From NCBI RefSeq assembly GCF_000716785.1, contig NZ_JNYY01000006.1:434001-498000 (forward strand): 64,000 bases of DNA, written 5' to 3'. Made by a program: the position numbers and the translations under genes. Of this stretch, positions 23,473-31,836 are shown piece after piece (within the stretch, counting starts at the first letter, position 1; each line of letters begins with the position of its first letter). This DNA is from Amycolatopsis vancoresmycina (GTDB lineage: Bacteria; Actinomycetota; Actinomycetes; Mycobacteriales; Pseudonocardiaceae). The notes below the pieces were generated by a model. The model ran no database searches. It saw only the letters and a program-made list of their open reading frames with translations, and was not told the DNA's origin.

Positions 23473-26274
23473 GTGGACGAAACACGTGGGCAGCGGCTGC
23501 TGAGGCGGGTGACCGCCGGCACCCCGTCGCGCGAGCACCCGGTCACGCACGTCGCGGACCTGCCGGGTCGCGCCGCGCGCTACGCAGAGTGGCCGTCGTG
23601 GGCGGATCCGGCGGTTGTCGCTGCGCTGCGTGACTGCGGGGTTTCGGCTCCCTGGGCGCACCAGGCCGAGGCGGCTTCGCACGCGTACGAGGGCCGGCAC
23701 GTCGTGGTCTCGACCGGCACGGCGTCGGGCAAGTCGCTGGCGTACCAGCTGCCGGTGCTCTCGCGGCTGGCCGCGGGCGAGAAGGCGAACGCGCTGTACC
23801 TGTCGCCGACCAAGGCGCTGGGGGCGGACCAGCTGCGGTCCGTGTCCTCTTTGGACGTACCCGGGGTGCGGGCGGCGTCGTTCGACGGGGACACGCCGAT
23901 GGCGGAGCGCGACTGGGTGCGTGCGCACGCGAACTGGGTGTTCACCAACCCGGACATGCTGCACCGCGGGATCCTCTCGGCGCACGGCCGGTGGGCGACG
24001 TTCTTCCGGCGGCTCCGGTACGTGGTCGTGGACGAGTGCCACAGCTATCGCGGCGTCTTCGGCTCACACGTCGCGCTGCTGCTTCGCCGGCTTCGGCGGG
24101 TGGCGGAGCACTACGGCGCTTCGCCGGTGTTCGTGCTTGCTTCGGCGACGACGGCTTCGCCAGCTTCGTTCGCTTCGCGATTGACGGGCGTGCCATGTGT
24201 CGCCGTGACGGAGGACGCGTCGCCGCGCGGCGCCCGGACGGTGGCGCTGTGGGAGCCGCCGTTGTTGGAGGAGCTGACCGGGGAGAACGGCGCGCCGGTC
24301 CGGCGGCCGGCCGGCGCGGAGGCGTCGCGGATCCTCGCCGACCTGGTGGTGGAAGGTGCGCGGTCGCTGGCCTTCATCCGGTCGCGGCGGGGCGCGGAGC
24401 TGGCCGCGCTGGGTGCGCGTCGCATTCTGTCCGAAGTGGACCCCGCGCTGGTGGAAACCGTTGCGGCGTATCGGTCTGGTTATCTTCCGGAGGAGCGTCG
24501 CGCACTCGAAGCGGCGTTGTTGTCGGGGCGTCTCCTCGGGGTGGCGACGACGAACGCGCTGGAGCTCGGCGTCGACATCGCGGGGCTCGACGCGGTGGTG
24601 CTGGCCGGCTACCCGGGCACGCTCGCGTCGTTCTGGCAGCAGGCCGGGCGAGCGGGCCGGTCGGGCGACTCGGCGCTGGTGGTGTTCGTCGCACGGGACG
24701 ACCCGCTCGACACGTACCTGGTGCACCACCCGGCGGCGCTGCTTTCGCGGCCGGTCGAGACGGCGGTGCTGGACCCCGCGAACCCGTACGTCCTGGCGCC
24801 GCAGCTGGCGTGCGCGGTGGCCGAGCTGCCGTTGACGGTGCCGGAGCTGGAGGTGTTCGGCGGCGCGGCGGCCCTGGAGGTGCTGGCCGAGCTGGCGGAG
24901 CAGAAGCTGCTGCGGCGCCGGTCGAGCGGCTGGTACTGGACGTCACGGGAGCGGCCGCACGCCGAAGTCGGCATCCGCGGAACGGGCGGCGAGCAGATCG
25001 CAGTGGTCGAATCGGACTCGGGCCGGATGCTGGGAACGGTCGACCCGGGCTCGGCGTGCTTCGCGGTCCACCCGGGCGCGGTGTACCTGCACCAGGGATC
25101 GTCGTACGTGGTCGACGAGCTGGACCTGGAGACGGGGCTGGCGCTGGTGCACGCGGAGAACCCGGACTGGACGACGACGCCACGCGAGGTCGTGGACATC
25201 TCGGTGCTGAGCACCCAGGAGAAGCAGGACTACGGCGGAGTGAGCATCTGCCTCGGCGAGGTGGCGGTGACATCCCAGGTGGTGGGCTACCTGCGGCGGC
25301 GACCGTCCGGGGAGGTGCTGGACCACACGCCGCTCGACCTGCCGGAGCAGAGCCTGCGCACGCGAGCGGTTTGGTACACGGTTTCGGCGGAGTTGCTCGG
25401 GCCGGCTGCTGGTGGGGGGAAGGGCTGGCGAGGGAGTTCGCGCGGTACCGGTGGTGGAGGTGCGGAGGGCCCGGCGGCGGCTGACACGGAGGTCGCACCG
25501 GATCCGGGCGGCTCGCCCGGCTCTTTGGCGGCGGACTCCGGCGCTGCGGGCGGTTCCGGCGGTGCGGCCGCTGCCTCGGCTGCGGGCGGTGCCACCGACG
25601 CGGAGGCTGCGAGCGGCTCCGTGACTGCGGCCGGCGACTCGACCGGGTCGGCGGCCGCGAGGCCCTTCACTACCGTGGCCGGCTCCGCGACTGCGGCCGG
25701 CGGTTCGGTCTCTACCGCTGCCGCGAGTGGTGCTCCGGGTGCGAGCAGTTCCGGCGTATCCGGTGATGGCGAGGCGGGGACCGGGGGCCATCGGGTGGGG
25801 ACCGAATCTGCGGGGCCGGTGGGGACCGGGGAGGAACCCCTGGCGAGCGGTCGGGGGCCCGCTCACGAGGGTGGCAGGACACCGGGGGGTGCCGGACTGG
25901 TTCCGGCACGGGTCCCCGGTGCCCTGCATGCCGCCGAGCACGCGGCGATCGGCCTGCTACCGCTGTTCGCTACGTGCGACCGGTGGGACATCGGCGGGGT
26001 GAGTACCGCGTGGCACGAGGACACCGGGGAGGCGACGGTGTTCGTGCATGACGGGCATCCCGGGGGTGCGGGATTTGCCGAACGCGGTTATGCCGCGATT
26101 GTCCCGTGGCTGGCCGCAACGCGGGAGGCGATCGTCTCCTGCGAGTGCCCGACGGGTTGCCCGTCCTGCGTCCAGTCGCCGAAGTGCGGGAACGGCAACG
26201 AGCCGCTGGACAAGGCGGGGGCAGTGGCTGTTCTGGACACCGTGCTCGGGGCGTTGCGTCAACACGGCGCCTAG
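23473..26274 (+). CDS. DEAD/DEAH-box helicase with DUF1998 (SftH/MrfA-type)
   Basis: A 933-residue superfamily 2 helicase. Walker A is TGTASGKS (81-88), motif II is VVVDECHSYRG, motif III is ASATTAS, and motif VI is QQAGRAGRSG. The C-terminal DUF1998 carries a four-cysteine zinc site (CECPTGCPSC...KCGNG, about 890-905). The closest known proteins are mycobacterial SftH (Rv3649 position) and Bacillus MrfA/YprA, a mitomycin-C lesion repair helicase with 3'-5' activity. Between about residues 643 and 815 there is an Ala/Gly/Ser/Thr-rich low-complexity insertion splitting the C-terminal domain. GTG 23473 gives the usual start; an in-frame ATG at 23434 is the alternative. Confidence 0.9.
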   Translation: MDETRGQRLLRRVTAGTPSREHPVTHVADLPGRAARYAEWPSWADPAVVAALRDCGVSAPWAHQAEAASHAYEGRHVVVSTGTASGKSLAYQLPVLSRLAAGEKANALYLSPTKALGADQLRSVSSLDVPGVRAASFDGDTPMAERDWVRAHANWVFTNPDMLHRGILSAHGRWATFFRRLRYVVVDECHSYRGVFGSHVALLLRRLRRVAEHYGASPVFVLASATTASPASFASRLTGVPCVAVTEDASPRGARTVALWEPPLLEELTGENGAPVRRPAGAEASRILADLVVEGARSLAFIRSRRGAELAALGARRILSEVDPALVETVAAYRSGYLPEERRALEAALLSGRLLGVATTNALELGVDIAGLDAVVLAGYPGTLASFWQQAGRAGRSGDSALVVFVARDDPLDTYLVHHPAALLSRPVETAVLDPANPYVLAPQLACAVAELPLTVPELEVFGGAAALEVLAELAEQKLLRRRSSGWYWTSRERPHAEVGIRGTGGEQIAVVESDSGRMLGTVDPGSACFAVHPGAVYLHQGSSYVVDELDLETGLALVHAENPDWTTTPREVVDISVLSTQEKQDYGGVSICLGEVAVTSQVVGYLRRRPSGEVLDHTPLDLPEQSLRTRAVWYTVSAELLGPAAGGGKGWRGSSRGTGGGGAEGPAAADTEVAPDPGGSPGSLAADSGAAGGSGGAAAASAAGGATDAEAASGSVTAAGDSTGSAAARPFTTVAGSATAAGGSVSTAAASGAPGASSSGVSGDGEAGTGGHRVGTESAGPVGTGEEPLASGRGPAHEGGRTPGGAGLVPARVPGALHAAEHAAIGLLPLFATCDRWDIGGVSTAWHEDTGEATVFVHDGHPGGAGFAERGYAAIVPWLAATREAIVSCECPTGCPSCVQSPKCGNGNEPLDKAGAVAVLDTVLGALRQHGA

Positions 26275-26358
26275 GACGGCCACATCTTGGCTCATGGAGT
26301 TGTGTCCTGCTCCGCCTCGGCCGGGCTGGGACCGGCCGGCGGCGGTGGTGCGGGTGGT

Positions 26359-26976
26359 TCAGGCCGCGCTGGACTGGACCAGCTGCGGGGCGTGCTCGCC
26401 GGCCAGGGCCCGCACGAGGACGTCGTGCACCTCGGCGGCGTCCGGCAGCTGCCAGCCGCACACCTCGGGCTTCACGCGCCAGTGCACGACACCGTGCTGG
26501 AACGGCGAAGGCGGCAGCGGGATGTAGCTGTCCTTGCCGTGCCACTGGATGGCGGCGCGCTCGGCCAGCTCGGCCGGAACGCTGTCGGCGACGGTGGTGA
26601 GGAACAGCCAGCGGCCGTTCGGCAGCGCGATGATCGGCGCCGGGTGGCCCAGGGCGCGGAGGAGGCGGCAGGCGCGCTTGCCCAGTTCGTCGTCGACCTC
26701 GATGGCGTCGAGCACGGTGCCGGTGGCGACGAGCAGGCTGTGCGTGCGGTTGGAGAACCAGGTGGCGACCTCGTGGGCGTGGGTGCCCAGCTGCTCACGC
26801 CAGGCGTCACTGGCCGGAACGGGACGGCGCCAGGTGAGGTCGTCGCCGTCGGTGAGCGGAGCGGGGTTGACGCCCGGGAGCACCGGCCAGCCGCGCCAGG
26901 CGAGACCGATCGCCTCCGCCCGTAGTTCGATGCGGAAGGCGCCGCGCCAGCTGTCCGGCCAATTCGCGTCCAACAT
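26359..26976 (-). CDS. Bifunctional DNA primase/polymerase-like (Prim-Pol N-domain) protein
   Basis: A 205-residue protein whose fold pattern resembles the N-terminal prim-pol domain: AIGLAWRGWPVLPGVNP (the family's A...GW.V.P..), a W-rich THAHEVATWFSNRTHSLLVATG block and VLDAIEVDDELG. In true prim-pols an acidic DxD pair follows; here it reads DAIEVDD, so catalytic competence is uncertain. The single domain has no helicase or primase-associated part. ATG 26976 has AGGAAAG just upstream. It converges on the helicase gene. An alternative is a non-enzymatic nucleotide-binding homologue. Confidence 0.5.
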   Translation of the reverse strand: MLDANWPDSWRGAFRIELRAEAIGLAWRGWPVLPGVNPAPLTDGDDLTWRRPVPASDAWREQLGTHAHEVATWFSNRTHSLLVATGTVLDAIEVDDELGKRACRLLRALGHPAPIIALPNGRWLFLTTVADSVPAELAERAAIQWHGKDSYIPLPPSPFQHGVVHWRVKPEVCGWQLPDAAEVHDVLVRALAGEHAPQLVQSSAA

Positions 26977-27513
26977 TGTCTTTCCTGCCTTAAGGTTCCG
27001 GTTCGCCGCGACCCCGCTAGACCCTGTCGTGGTGTCGCACATCTCACTTAACGGCAAGTTGCACATTGCCCGGAACCCCCGCGCGACAACCGGTGGTTAC
27101 GAGGCGATGAACGCCCAGTGATCTATACGGCCCGACCGAACGCCCAGGCGCGGATGGACGGTAAACGGCAACCACACACGGACCGTTCATCGTGCGAAAG
27201 CCCTGGATTCTTCGGTTTTCGGAGGAGCGGCCGGCGGCCCCGAAGCCGCCCTTCGGCCCAGGTGAGCAGCGGATTCGACCGCTCGCCGTACACCAACGAC
27301 CGCTGCCCGTGACATTGAGCCGCTCATCGGCCGGCCGGGCGGATCAGCCGGTCATCGCCGCATACCGACCGGTCGGCGTCCGGCGAACGGTGCCGCGGGC
27401 GCGAGGCCCGCCGAACGGCGACGGTGGTCGGCCCGCGGGCCGCCGCTGGGCATCGGACGGCCACGATGGGCCAGGCCGCGGGGCCGGTTAGATGCCTCGG
27501 ATGGCCACGTCCG
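26977..27513. other. Intergenic region, no gene seen
   Basis: About 540 bp between the prim-pol-like gene and the 3' end of the Tad operon. Candidate short reading frames have no ribosome site and atypical codon use. The part next to 26976 is lower in G/C and probably holds that gene's promoter. No hairpin stands out as the Tad operon terminator. Confidence 0.5.
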
Positions 27514-27885
27514 TCAGCCTGCGGGGCCGGCGCGGGCGCGAGCCGACGAGCGGGGCAGGCCGGCGAGACCGGGGCTGGGTGCCTCCACCTCGACCAGGGC
27601 GTCCAGTTGCTGCCATCGGCAGGTCAGGAGCGTGACTCCCATCCGGGTCGTCACCCACCTCGCGCGCTCGCATGCTCCGGTCGGGCCCTCCGCGGCGTGG
27701 GAGGCCGCCGCGAGGGCTGCCAGGTCGGCCGCCGACTCGGCTCGGTGGCGGGCGATGACCGTCGCCGCCAGCCAGAACGCCAGTGCCGCTACTCCGGCCA
27801 GTGCTGTTACTGACATGGCTGTCCAGATCGTGGCGGCTCCGCTGTCCCGGCCGGGTGCTGGTGGTTGCCGGTCAGCCGGGGGCAT
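27514..27885 (-). CDS. TadE/G-like minor pilin (Rv3654c family)
   Basis: A 123-residue protein with a short N-terminal cytoplasmic part, one membrane helix (AMSVTALAGVAALAFWLAATV, about 23-43) and an AESAADLAALAAASHAAEG segment, the pattern of Rv3654c-type TadE/G-like proteins. It probably takes part in assembly of the type IVb (Flp/Tad) pilus at the membrane. The start overlaps the end of the TadE gene by 14 nt. It is the last gene of the Tad operon. Confidence 0.75.
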   Translation of the reverse strand: MPPADRQPPAPGRDSGAATIWTAMSVTALAGVAALAFWLAATVIARHRAESAADLAALAAASHAAEGPTGACERARWVTTRMGVTLLTCRWQQLDALVEVEAPSPGLAGLPRSSARARAGPAG

Positions 27886-28231
27886 TCGCCGCCTCCGTGC
27901 CTGGCTCGGCCACCGCGTAGGCCGTGGCGTTCAGGTGCACCGCCGGGAGAAGACCGCCTGCGGGGAGGGCTGTCACCTTGACCGTGATCGTGTCGCCGAC
28001 GTGCTCGAACGTCAGGTTCGCGCCCGGTGGGGCGATCTGGTGGACCGCTGCCGCGGCCTCGTGCGGTTGGCCTCTGGCCAGCAGCCGGGCGGCCTCGCGG
28101 GCCGCGTCCGTGCAGCGCAACTGGCTCGTCAGGGCCGTGAGGCCTGCGATGAGCAGCACGGTCACCACCGTCAGGCCGGCCAGGCCGAGGGCTGCCTCGA
28201 CGGTCACCGAGCCTTCGTCCCGGCGGCTCAT
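27872..28231 (-). CDS. TadE family pilus assembly protein (Rv3655c-like)
   Basis: A 119-residue pseudopilin. It begins MSRRDEGSVTVEAALGLAG: the Glu at the +5-like position after a glycine-containing leader is typical of TadE and flp prepilins cut by TadV-type peptidase. A single membrane helix follows (LAGLTVVTVLLIAGLTAL), then a periplasm-like domain with CTDAAREAARLLARG. The ATG overlaps the stop of the pilin gene as ATGA. It is part of the seven-gene pilus operon. Confidence 0.8.
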   Translation of the reverse strand: MSRRDEGSVTVEAALGLAGLTVVTVLLIAGLTALTSQLRCTDAAREAARLLARGQPHEAAAAVHQIAPPGANLTFEHVGDTITVKVTALPAGGLLPAVHLNATAYAVAEPGTEAANAPG

Positions 28232-28404
28232 GACGGCACCGACAGCGCCTTCATGACCAGGTTCGTCAGCCACGAGACGACCGAGTCTCCGGTGAGCAGG
28301 GTGTAGAGGACTGCGGCGAAGGCCGCGACAGCGACGGTGACGATGGCGTACTCGACCGTCGTGGAGCCGTCGTCCGAGCGGGGTCGGCGGCGGAACGTGC
28401 GCAT
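28228..28404 (-). CDS. Flp-type pilin (DUF4244, Rv3656c-like)
   Basis: A 58-residue pilin precursor. The basic leader MRTFRRRPRSDDGSTT is followed by VEYAIVTVAVAAFAAVLYTLL, with the hallmark Glu-Tyr pair of Flp pilins, and a short hydrophobic tail. After cleavage it should polymerise into the type IVb pilus fibre. AAGGGA lies upstream of ATG 28404. It is too short for most gene callers but the context (between TadC and TadE) is decisive. Confidence 0.85.
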   Translation of the reverse strand: MRTFRRRPRSDDGSTTVEYAIVTVAVAAFAAVLYTLLTGDSVVSWLTNLVMKALSVPS

Positions 28405-28427
28405 GGGGGTTCCCTTCATTCTTGTGG

Positions 28428-29144
28428 TCAGAGGAGCGGGCCGAGCCGTCCGGCCAGGCCGAGGACGACCGGCAGCACGCCCAGGCAGAAGAAGGCGGGC
28501 AGGAAACACAGGCCGACCGGCAGGGCCAGCGCCACACCGGCTCGTTCGGCTCGCTCCTCCGCCTCGGTGGCCAGCTCGTCGCGGATTCGCCCGGCGAGGT
28601 CACCGGCCGACGCGGCGAAGGCTGCGCCCGAACGGGACGTCCGGATCGCCGCGGCCGCCAGCTCGCCGAGGCCAGGGACCGTCCGCACCGGTGCCCATGC
28701 CTCGTCCGGCCGGGAGCCGAGGGCGAGCAGCCCGGCGGTCGAGCTCAGCGCCGCGTCGACGGGTGCGGGCGCTGTGCCGGCCACGGCGTCGAGGGCCGAC
28801 GGCACTGGCAGCCCGGCGCGCAGGCAGGCGGCCAGGAGGTCGAGGGTTCCGGCCAACCGCAGCCTGGCGGCGATGTCCGCGGCCGGTGGACGCGGACGGC
28901 GGGTCCGGCGGATCGCCCACCAGCCGGTCGCGGTGAGGATCGCGCCCAGCACCACGCCGGTGATTCCGCCGATCAGGACCGCGGCCGAGGCGCCGCCGAG
29001 AGTGGCCGCGATGTGCGGGATGGCGCGAGGCCACTTGCGGGTGGTGTTCGGGGTGCCGGTCAGGCGGTCGAATCGCCGCGTGATGGTGCTGTCCGGCCAG
29101 GTGAGTAGTGCTCCGGCGAGCAGGAGGAGGGCGGCCGCGGTCAT
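28428..29144 (-). CDS. tadC: Type II secretion/Tad pilus inner membrane protein TadC
   Basis: A 238-residue membrane protein of the T2SSF family. Helices lie at about 3-15, 48-75 and 210-235. The cytoplasmic core has LDLLAACLRAGLPVPSALDA and LGELAAAAIRTSRSGAAF, the L...LRAG....AL motif of GspF/TadB/C proteins. It forms the membrane platform for pilin assembly with TadB and is driven by TadA. Its ATG overlaps the TadB stop as ATGA. Orthologous to Rv3657c by position. Confidence 0.85.
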   Translation of the reverse strand: MTAAALLLLAGALLTWPDSTITRRFDRLTGTPNTTRKWPRAIPHIAATLGGASAAVLIGGITGVVLGAILTATGWWAIRRTRRPRPPAADIAARLRLAGTLDLLAACLRAGLPVPSALDAVAGTAPAPVDAALSSTAGLLALGSRPDEAWAPVRTVPGLGELAAAAIRTSRSGAAFAASAGDLAGRIRDELATEAEERAERAGVALALPVGLCFLPAFFCLGVLPVVLGLAGRLGPLL

Positions 29145-29899
29145 TGGGCGCGCGCCTTCGCCGTCAGGGCTCGGCACCAGGCTGTGCCTGCCCAGAGCAG
29201 GGTGCTGCCCGTGACCAGGAGGAGCTGGCCGGGTGTGCTGGCTGTCAGCACCGGGAGCGGAGCTGCACCCATGAGCTGTCCCAGCAGTACGCACAAGGCC
29301 GGGAGGGCCGTCAGTACCGCCGCGCTTGCCTGGGGGCCGGCCAGCTTTGCCCGGGCTCGGCGGGCGAATGTCAGGGCCGCTTCGGCGTCGCGGCGGGTTG
29401 CGTCCAGCACGTCGGCCATGGGGAGGCCGTGGCGCTTGGCCAGCTTCCAGGCCGCTGCCAGCTGGGGGAAGGCCGGCACGCTCGGCTCGGTGTCCAGGCG
29501 GGCCGCCGTTGCCAGGGCTTGGAGGTCGGCTGCCAGTGGGGGGACCGCGGCCGCTGCTGCTTCCGCTGCGGTTACCGGGTGGGCTCCCGTTCGGAGTTCC
29601 GCCACCATTGTCCGCAACGCCGTTGCCGTGTGTGCCGCTGTTGTCAGGTCCGCGGTGGCTCGGTGGTGGGCTCGCCACTCCTGGCTCCACGCCAGCGTCA
29701 GTACGCCGGCCGCGATTGCGCCGCCGGGGCCCGCGAGCAGTCCCGCGAGTGCGGCCGGGAGCAGCCAGCGGATGGTGCGCCAGACGTCGGGGATCCGGAT
29801 CGGCGCTGGCTGCTCGAGCGCGGCCTGGAGGCGGGTCGGTGCGGCCGGCCAGCAGGCCAGGGCCGCTCCCGCGCACAGCGGGACCCATGGGGTGATCAT
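29141..29899 (-). CDS. tadB: Tad pilus inner membrane protein TadB (T2SSF family)
   Basis: A 252-residue membrane protein. Helices occur near 5-20, 46-70, 195-215 and 220-240. The cytoplasmic domain shows LRTMVAELRTGAHPVTAAEA and LAAAWKLAKRHGLPMADVLDA, the duplicated GspF-like motifs. It partners TadC in the assembly platform. ATG 29899 is preceded by AGGCAG; the upstream TadA stop is 13 nt away, consistent with co-transcription. Orthologous to Rv3658c by position. Confidence 0.85.
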   Translation of the reverse strand: MITPWVPLCAGAALACWPAAPTRLQAALEQPAPIRIPDVWRTIRWLLPAALAGLLAGPGGAIAAGVLTLAWSQEWRAHHRATADLTTAAHTATALRTMVAELRTGAHPVTAAEAAAAAVPPLAADLQALATAARLDTEPSVPAFPQLAAAWKLAKRHGLPMADVLDATRRDAEAALTFARRARAKLAGPQASAAVLTALPALCVLLGQLMGAAPLPVLTASTPGQLLLVTGSTLLWAGTAWCRALTAKARAQ

Positions 29900-29912
29900 C
29901 GCTGCCTCCCGA

Positions 29913-31058
29913 TCAGAAAAAAGATGTCGTGGTGAAGAGATGGCGGTCGACTGTCCAGCGGCCCGTGCGCCACACCGGCACGACCCGTGCCCGGCCGCGC
30001 TCGGTGCGGAGTACGCCGACCTCGGCCAGGCGTCGGCGGCCGTCTGGTTCGCGCCGCATGTGCAGCACCACGCGGATCGCCGCGACCAGCTGGCTGTGCA
30101 CCGCGTCGCGGCCGAGGCCGCCGAGTGCGGCCAGTGCCTCGATGCGGGCCGGCACCTCGGCCGGGGAGTTGGCGTGGACCGTGCACGCGCCGCCGTCGTG
30201 GCCGGTGTTGAGGGCCGTGAGCAGGGCGCCGACCTCGGCGCCGCGGACCTCGCCGACCACCAGCCGGTCGGGGCGCATGCGCAGCGCCTGGCGGACGAGC
30301 TCGGGCAGGCCGACCGCGCCCGCACCCTCCACATTGGCCGGACGGGCGACCAGGCTGACGAACTGCGGGTGCGCCGGCCGGAGCTCGCCGGCGTCCTCGA
30401 CGCAGACGATCCGCTCCCGCGGGTCGACCGCGCCCAGCAGTGCGGCCAGGAGCGTGGTCTTGCCCGCGCCCGTGCCGCCGGTGACGAGGAACGCCATCCG
30501 CCGCGAAACGACGGTCCGGAGCAGGTTCGCGCCGTCGGCGTCGAACGCGCCCAGTTCGCCGAGGGTGGTGAGGTCGTGCGTCGCCGGGCGGAGGATGCGC
30601 AGGGACAGGCACGTGCCGCCGGCCGCGATCGGCGAGAGGACGGCGTGCAGGCGGATGCGGCCGTGGGGGCCGGACCCGGGCAGCCAGCCGTCGACGTACG
30701 GCTGGGCGTCGTCGAGGCGCCGGCCCGCCACGAGGGCGAGGCGCTGCGCCAGCCGGCGGACGGATTCTTCGTCGTCGAAGCGGATGCCGGTGCGCTCGAG
30801 GCCGGCCGGGCCGTCCGTCCAGACCTCGTCCGGGCCGGTGACGAGCACGTCCGTGGTCGCCGGGTCGGCGAGGAGCGGGGCCAGCGGGCCGGGGCCGACG
30901 AACTCGTCGCGGGCCTGGCGGGCTGCGTCGAGCGCGGCGTCGTGGCCGAGGACGCCGCCGGCTTCGGCGCGAACCGCCGTGGCGACGGCGACCGGGTCGG
31001 CCTGGCGGCGGTCGCCGGCGAGGCGGTTGCGGACGCGGTCGACGAAGTCGGTTGTCAT
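29913..31058 (-). CDS. tadA: Tad/Flp pilus assembly ATPase TadA (CpaF)
   Basis: A 381-residue secretion ATPase of the VirB11/PilT superfamily that powers pilin extrusion. The N-terminal domain shows ATTDVLVTGPDEVW. Walker A is VTGGTGAGKTT (about residues 191-201), Asp box VCVEDAGELRP, Walker B LRMRPDRLVVGEVRG, and the His box TGHDGGACTVHANS. All catalytic elements are intact. ATG 31058 overlaps the stop of the repeat-derived ORF upstream as ATGA. Codons 1 to about 25 are the source of the tandem duplications at 30985-32035. Orthologous to Rv3659c. Confidence 0.95.
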   Translation of the reverse strand: MTTDFVDRVRNRLAGDRRQADPVAVATAVRAEAGGVLGHDAALDAARQARDEFVGPGPLAPLLADPATTDVLVTGPDEVWTDGPAGLERTGIRFDDEESVRRLAQRLALVAGRRLDDAQPYVDGWLPGSGPHGRIRLHAVLSPIAAGGTCLSLRILRPATHDLTTLGELGAFDADGANLLRTVVSRRMAFLVTGGTGAGKTTLLAALLGAVDPRERIVCVEDAGELRPAHPQFVSLVARPANVEGAGAVGLPELVRQALRMRPDRLVVGEVRGAEVGALLTALNTGHDGGACTVHANSPAEVPARIEALAALGGLGRDAVHSQLVAAIRVVLHMRREPDGRRRLAEVGVLRTERGRARVVPVWRTGRWTVDRHLFTTTSFF

Positions 31059-31573
31059 GAGGTCACCGCCTTGGCTGGGATGCGGGTTGGGATGGCGCTG
31101 GCCGTGACGCGGCCGGCTCGCGACGCGGGCCGGGGTTCGGCGGGCGAGCTGCCGGAGCTGGAGGACGCCAGCAACGTCGAGAAGCTCGGCGCGCTCCTAG
31201 AGCCTCGGGTCGTCAGGTGCAGGACCGTCGGGAACAGGAGCTCGCCCACCGCGACCGAGTTGGCCTGGCGGCGGTCGCCGGCGAGGCGATTGCGGACGCG
31301 GTCCACGAAGTCGGTCGTCATGAGGTCACCGCCTTGGCCGGGATGCGGGTCGGGATGATGCAGGCCGTCACGCGGGTGCCAGCTCTCGGCACGGGGCCGG
31401 CCGGGGACAGGCGGGGACGCCAGCAACGTCGAAAAGCTCGCCGCAATCCGGGAGCCTTCGGTCGTCGGCTGCAGGACCGTCGGGAAAAGGAGCCCGCCCA
31501 CCGCGACCGGATCGGCTTGGCGGCGATCGCCCGCGGGACGGTTGCGGACGCGGTCTACGAAGTCGGTCGTCAT
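31055..31573 (-). CDS. Chimeric repeat-derived ORF, two units fused in frame (172 aa)
   Basis: A 172-residue reading frame spanning two repeat units. Each begins MTTDFVDRVRNR and continues VGELLFPTVL...FSTLLASS. An 11-bp deletion in its first unit shifts frame so the normal stop is bypassed and translation would run through the next unit's start (internal Met at 31321). It begins with ATGA coupling to the ORF before and ends with ATGA coupling to tadA. No function is known; it may simply keep ribosomes coupled into tadA. Confidence 0.5.
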   Translation of the reverse strand: MTTDFVDRVRNRPAGDRRQADPVAVGGLLFPTVLQPTTEGSRIAASFSTLLASPPVPGRPRAESWHPRDGLHHPDPHPGQGGDLMTTDFVDRVRNRLAGDRRQANSVAVGELLFPTVLHLTTRGSRSAPSFSTLLASSSSGSSPAEPRPASRAGRVTASAIPTRIPAKAVTS

Positions 31574-31836
31574 GAGGTCACCGCCTCGGCCGGGATGCGG
31601 GTCGGGATGACACAGGCCGTCACGCGGGTGCCGGCTCGCGACGCGGGACCAGCCGGCGAGCTGCCGGGGCCAGGCGAGGACGCCAGCAACGTCGAAAAGC
31701 TCGCCGCACTCCTCGAGCCTTCGGTCGTCGGCTGCAGGACCGTCGGGAGCAGGAGCTCGCCCACCGCGACCGAGTTGGCCTGGCGGTGGTCGCCGGCGAG
31801 GCGGTTGCGGACGCGGTCCACGAAGTCGGTCGTCAT
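31570..31836 (-). CDS. Chimeric repeat-derived ORF (88 aa)
   Basis: An 88-residue ORF made of the first about 22 residues of TadA (MTTDFVDRVRNRLAGDHRQA) followed by the small-ORF sequence (SVAVGELLLPTVL, SAASFSTLLASS, RVTACVIPTRIPAEAVTS). Start and stop are coupled by ATGA overlaps to both neighbours. It is a duplication product; no domain is recognised and expression as a stable protein is doubtful. Confidence 0.5.
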   Translation of the reverse strand: MTTDFVDRVRNRLAGDHRQANSVAVGELLLPTVLQPTTEGSRSAASFSTLLASSPGPGSSPAGPASRAGTRVTACVIPTRIPAEAVTS

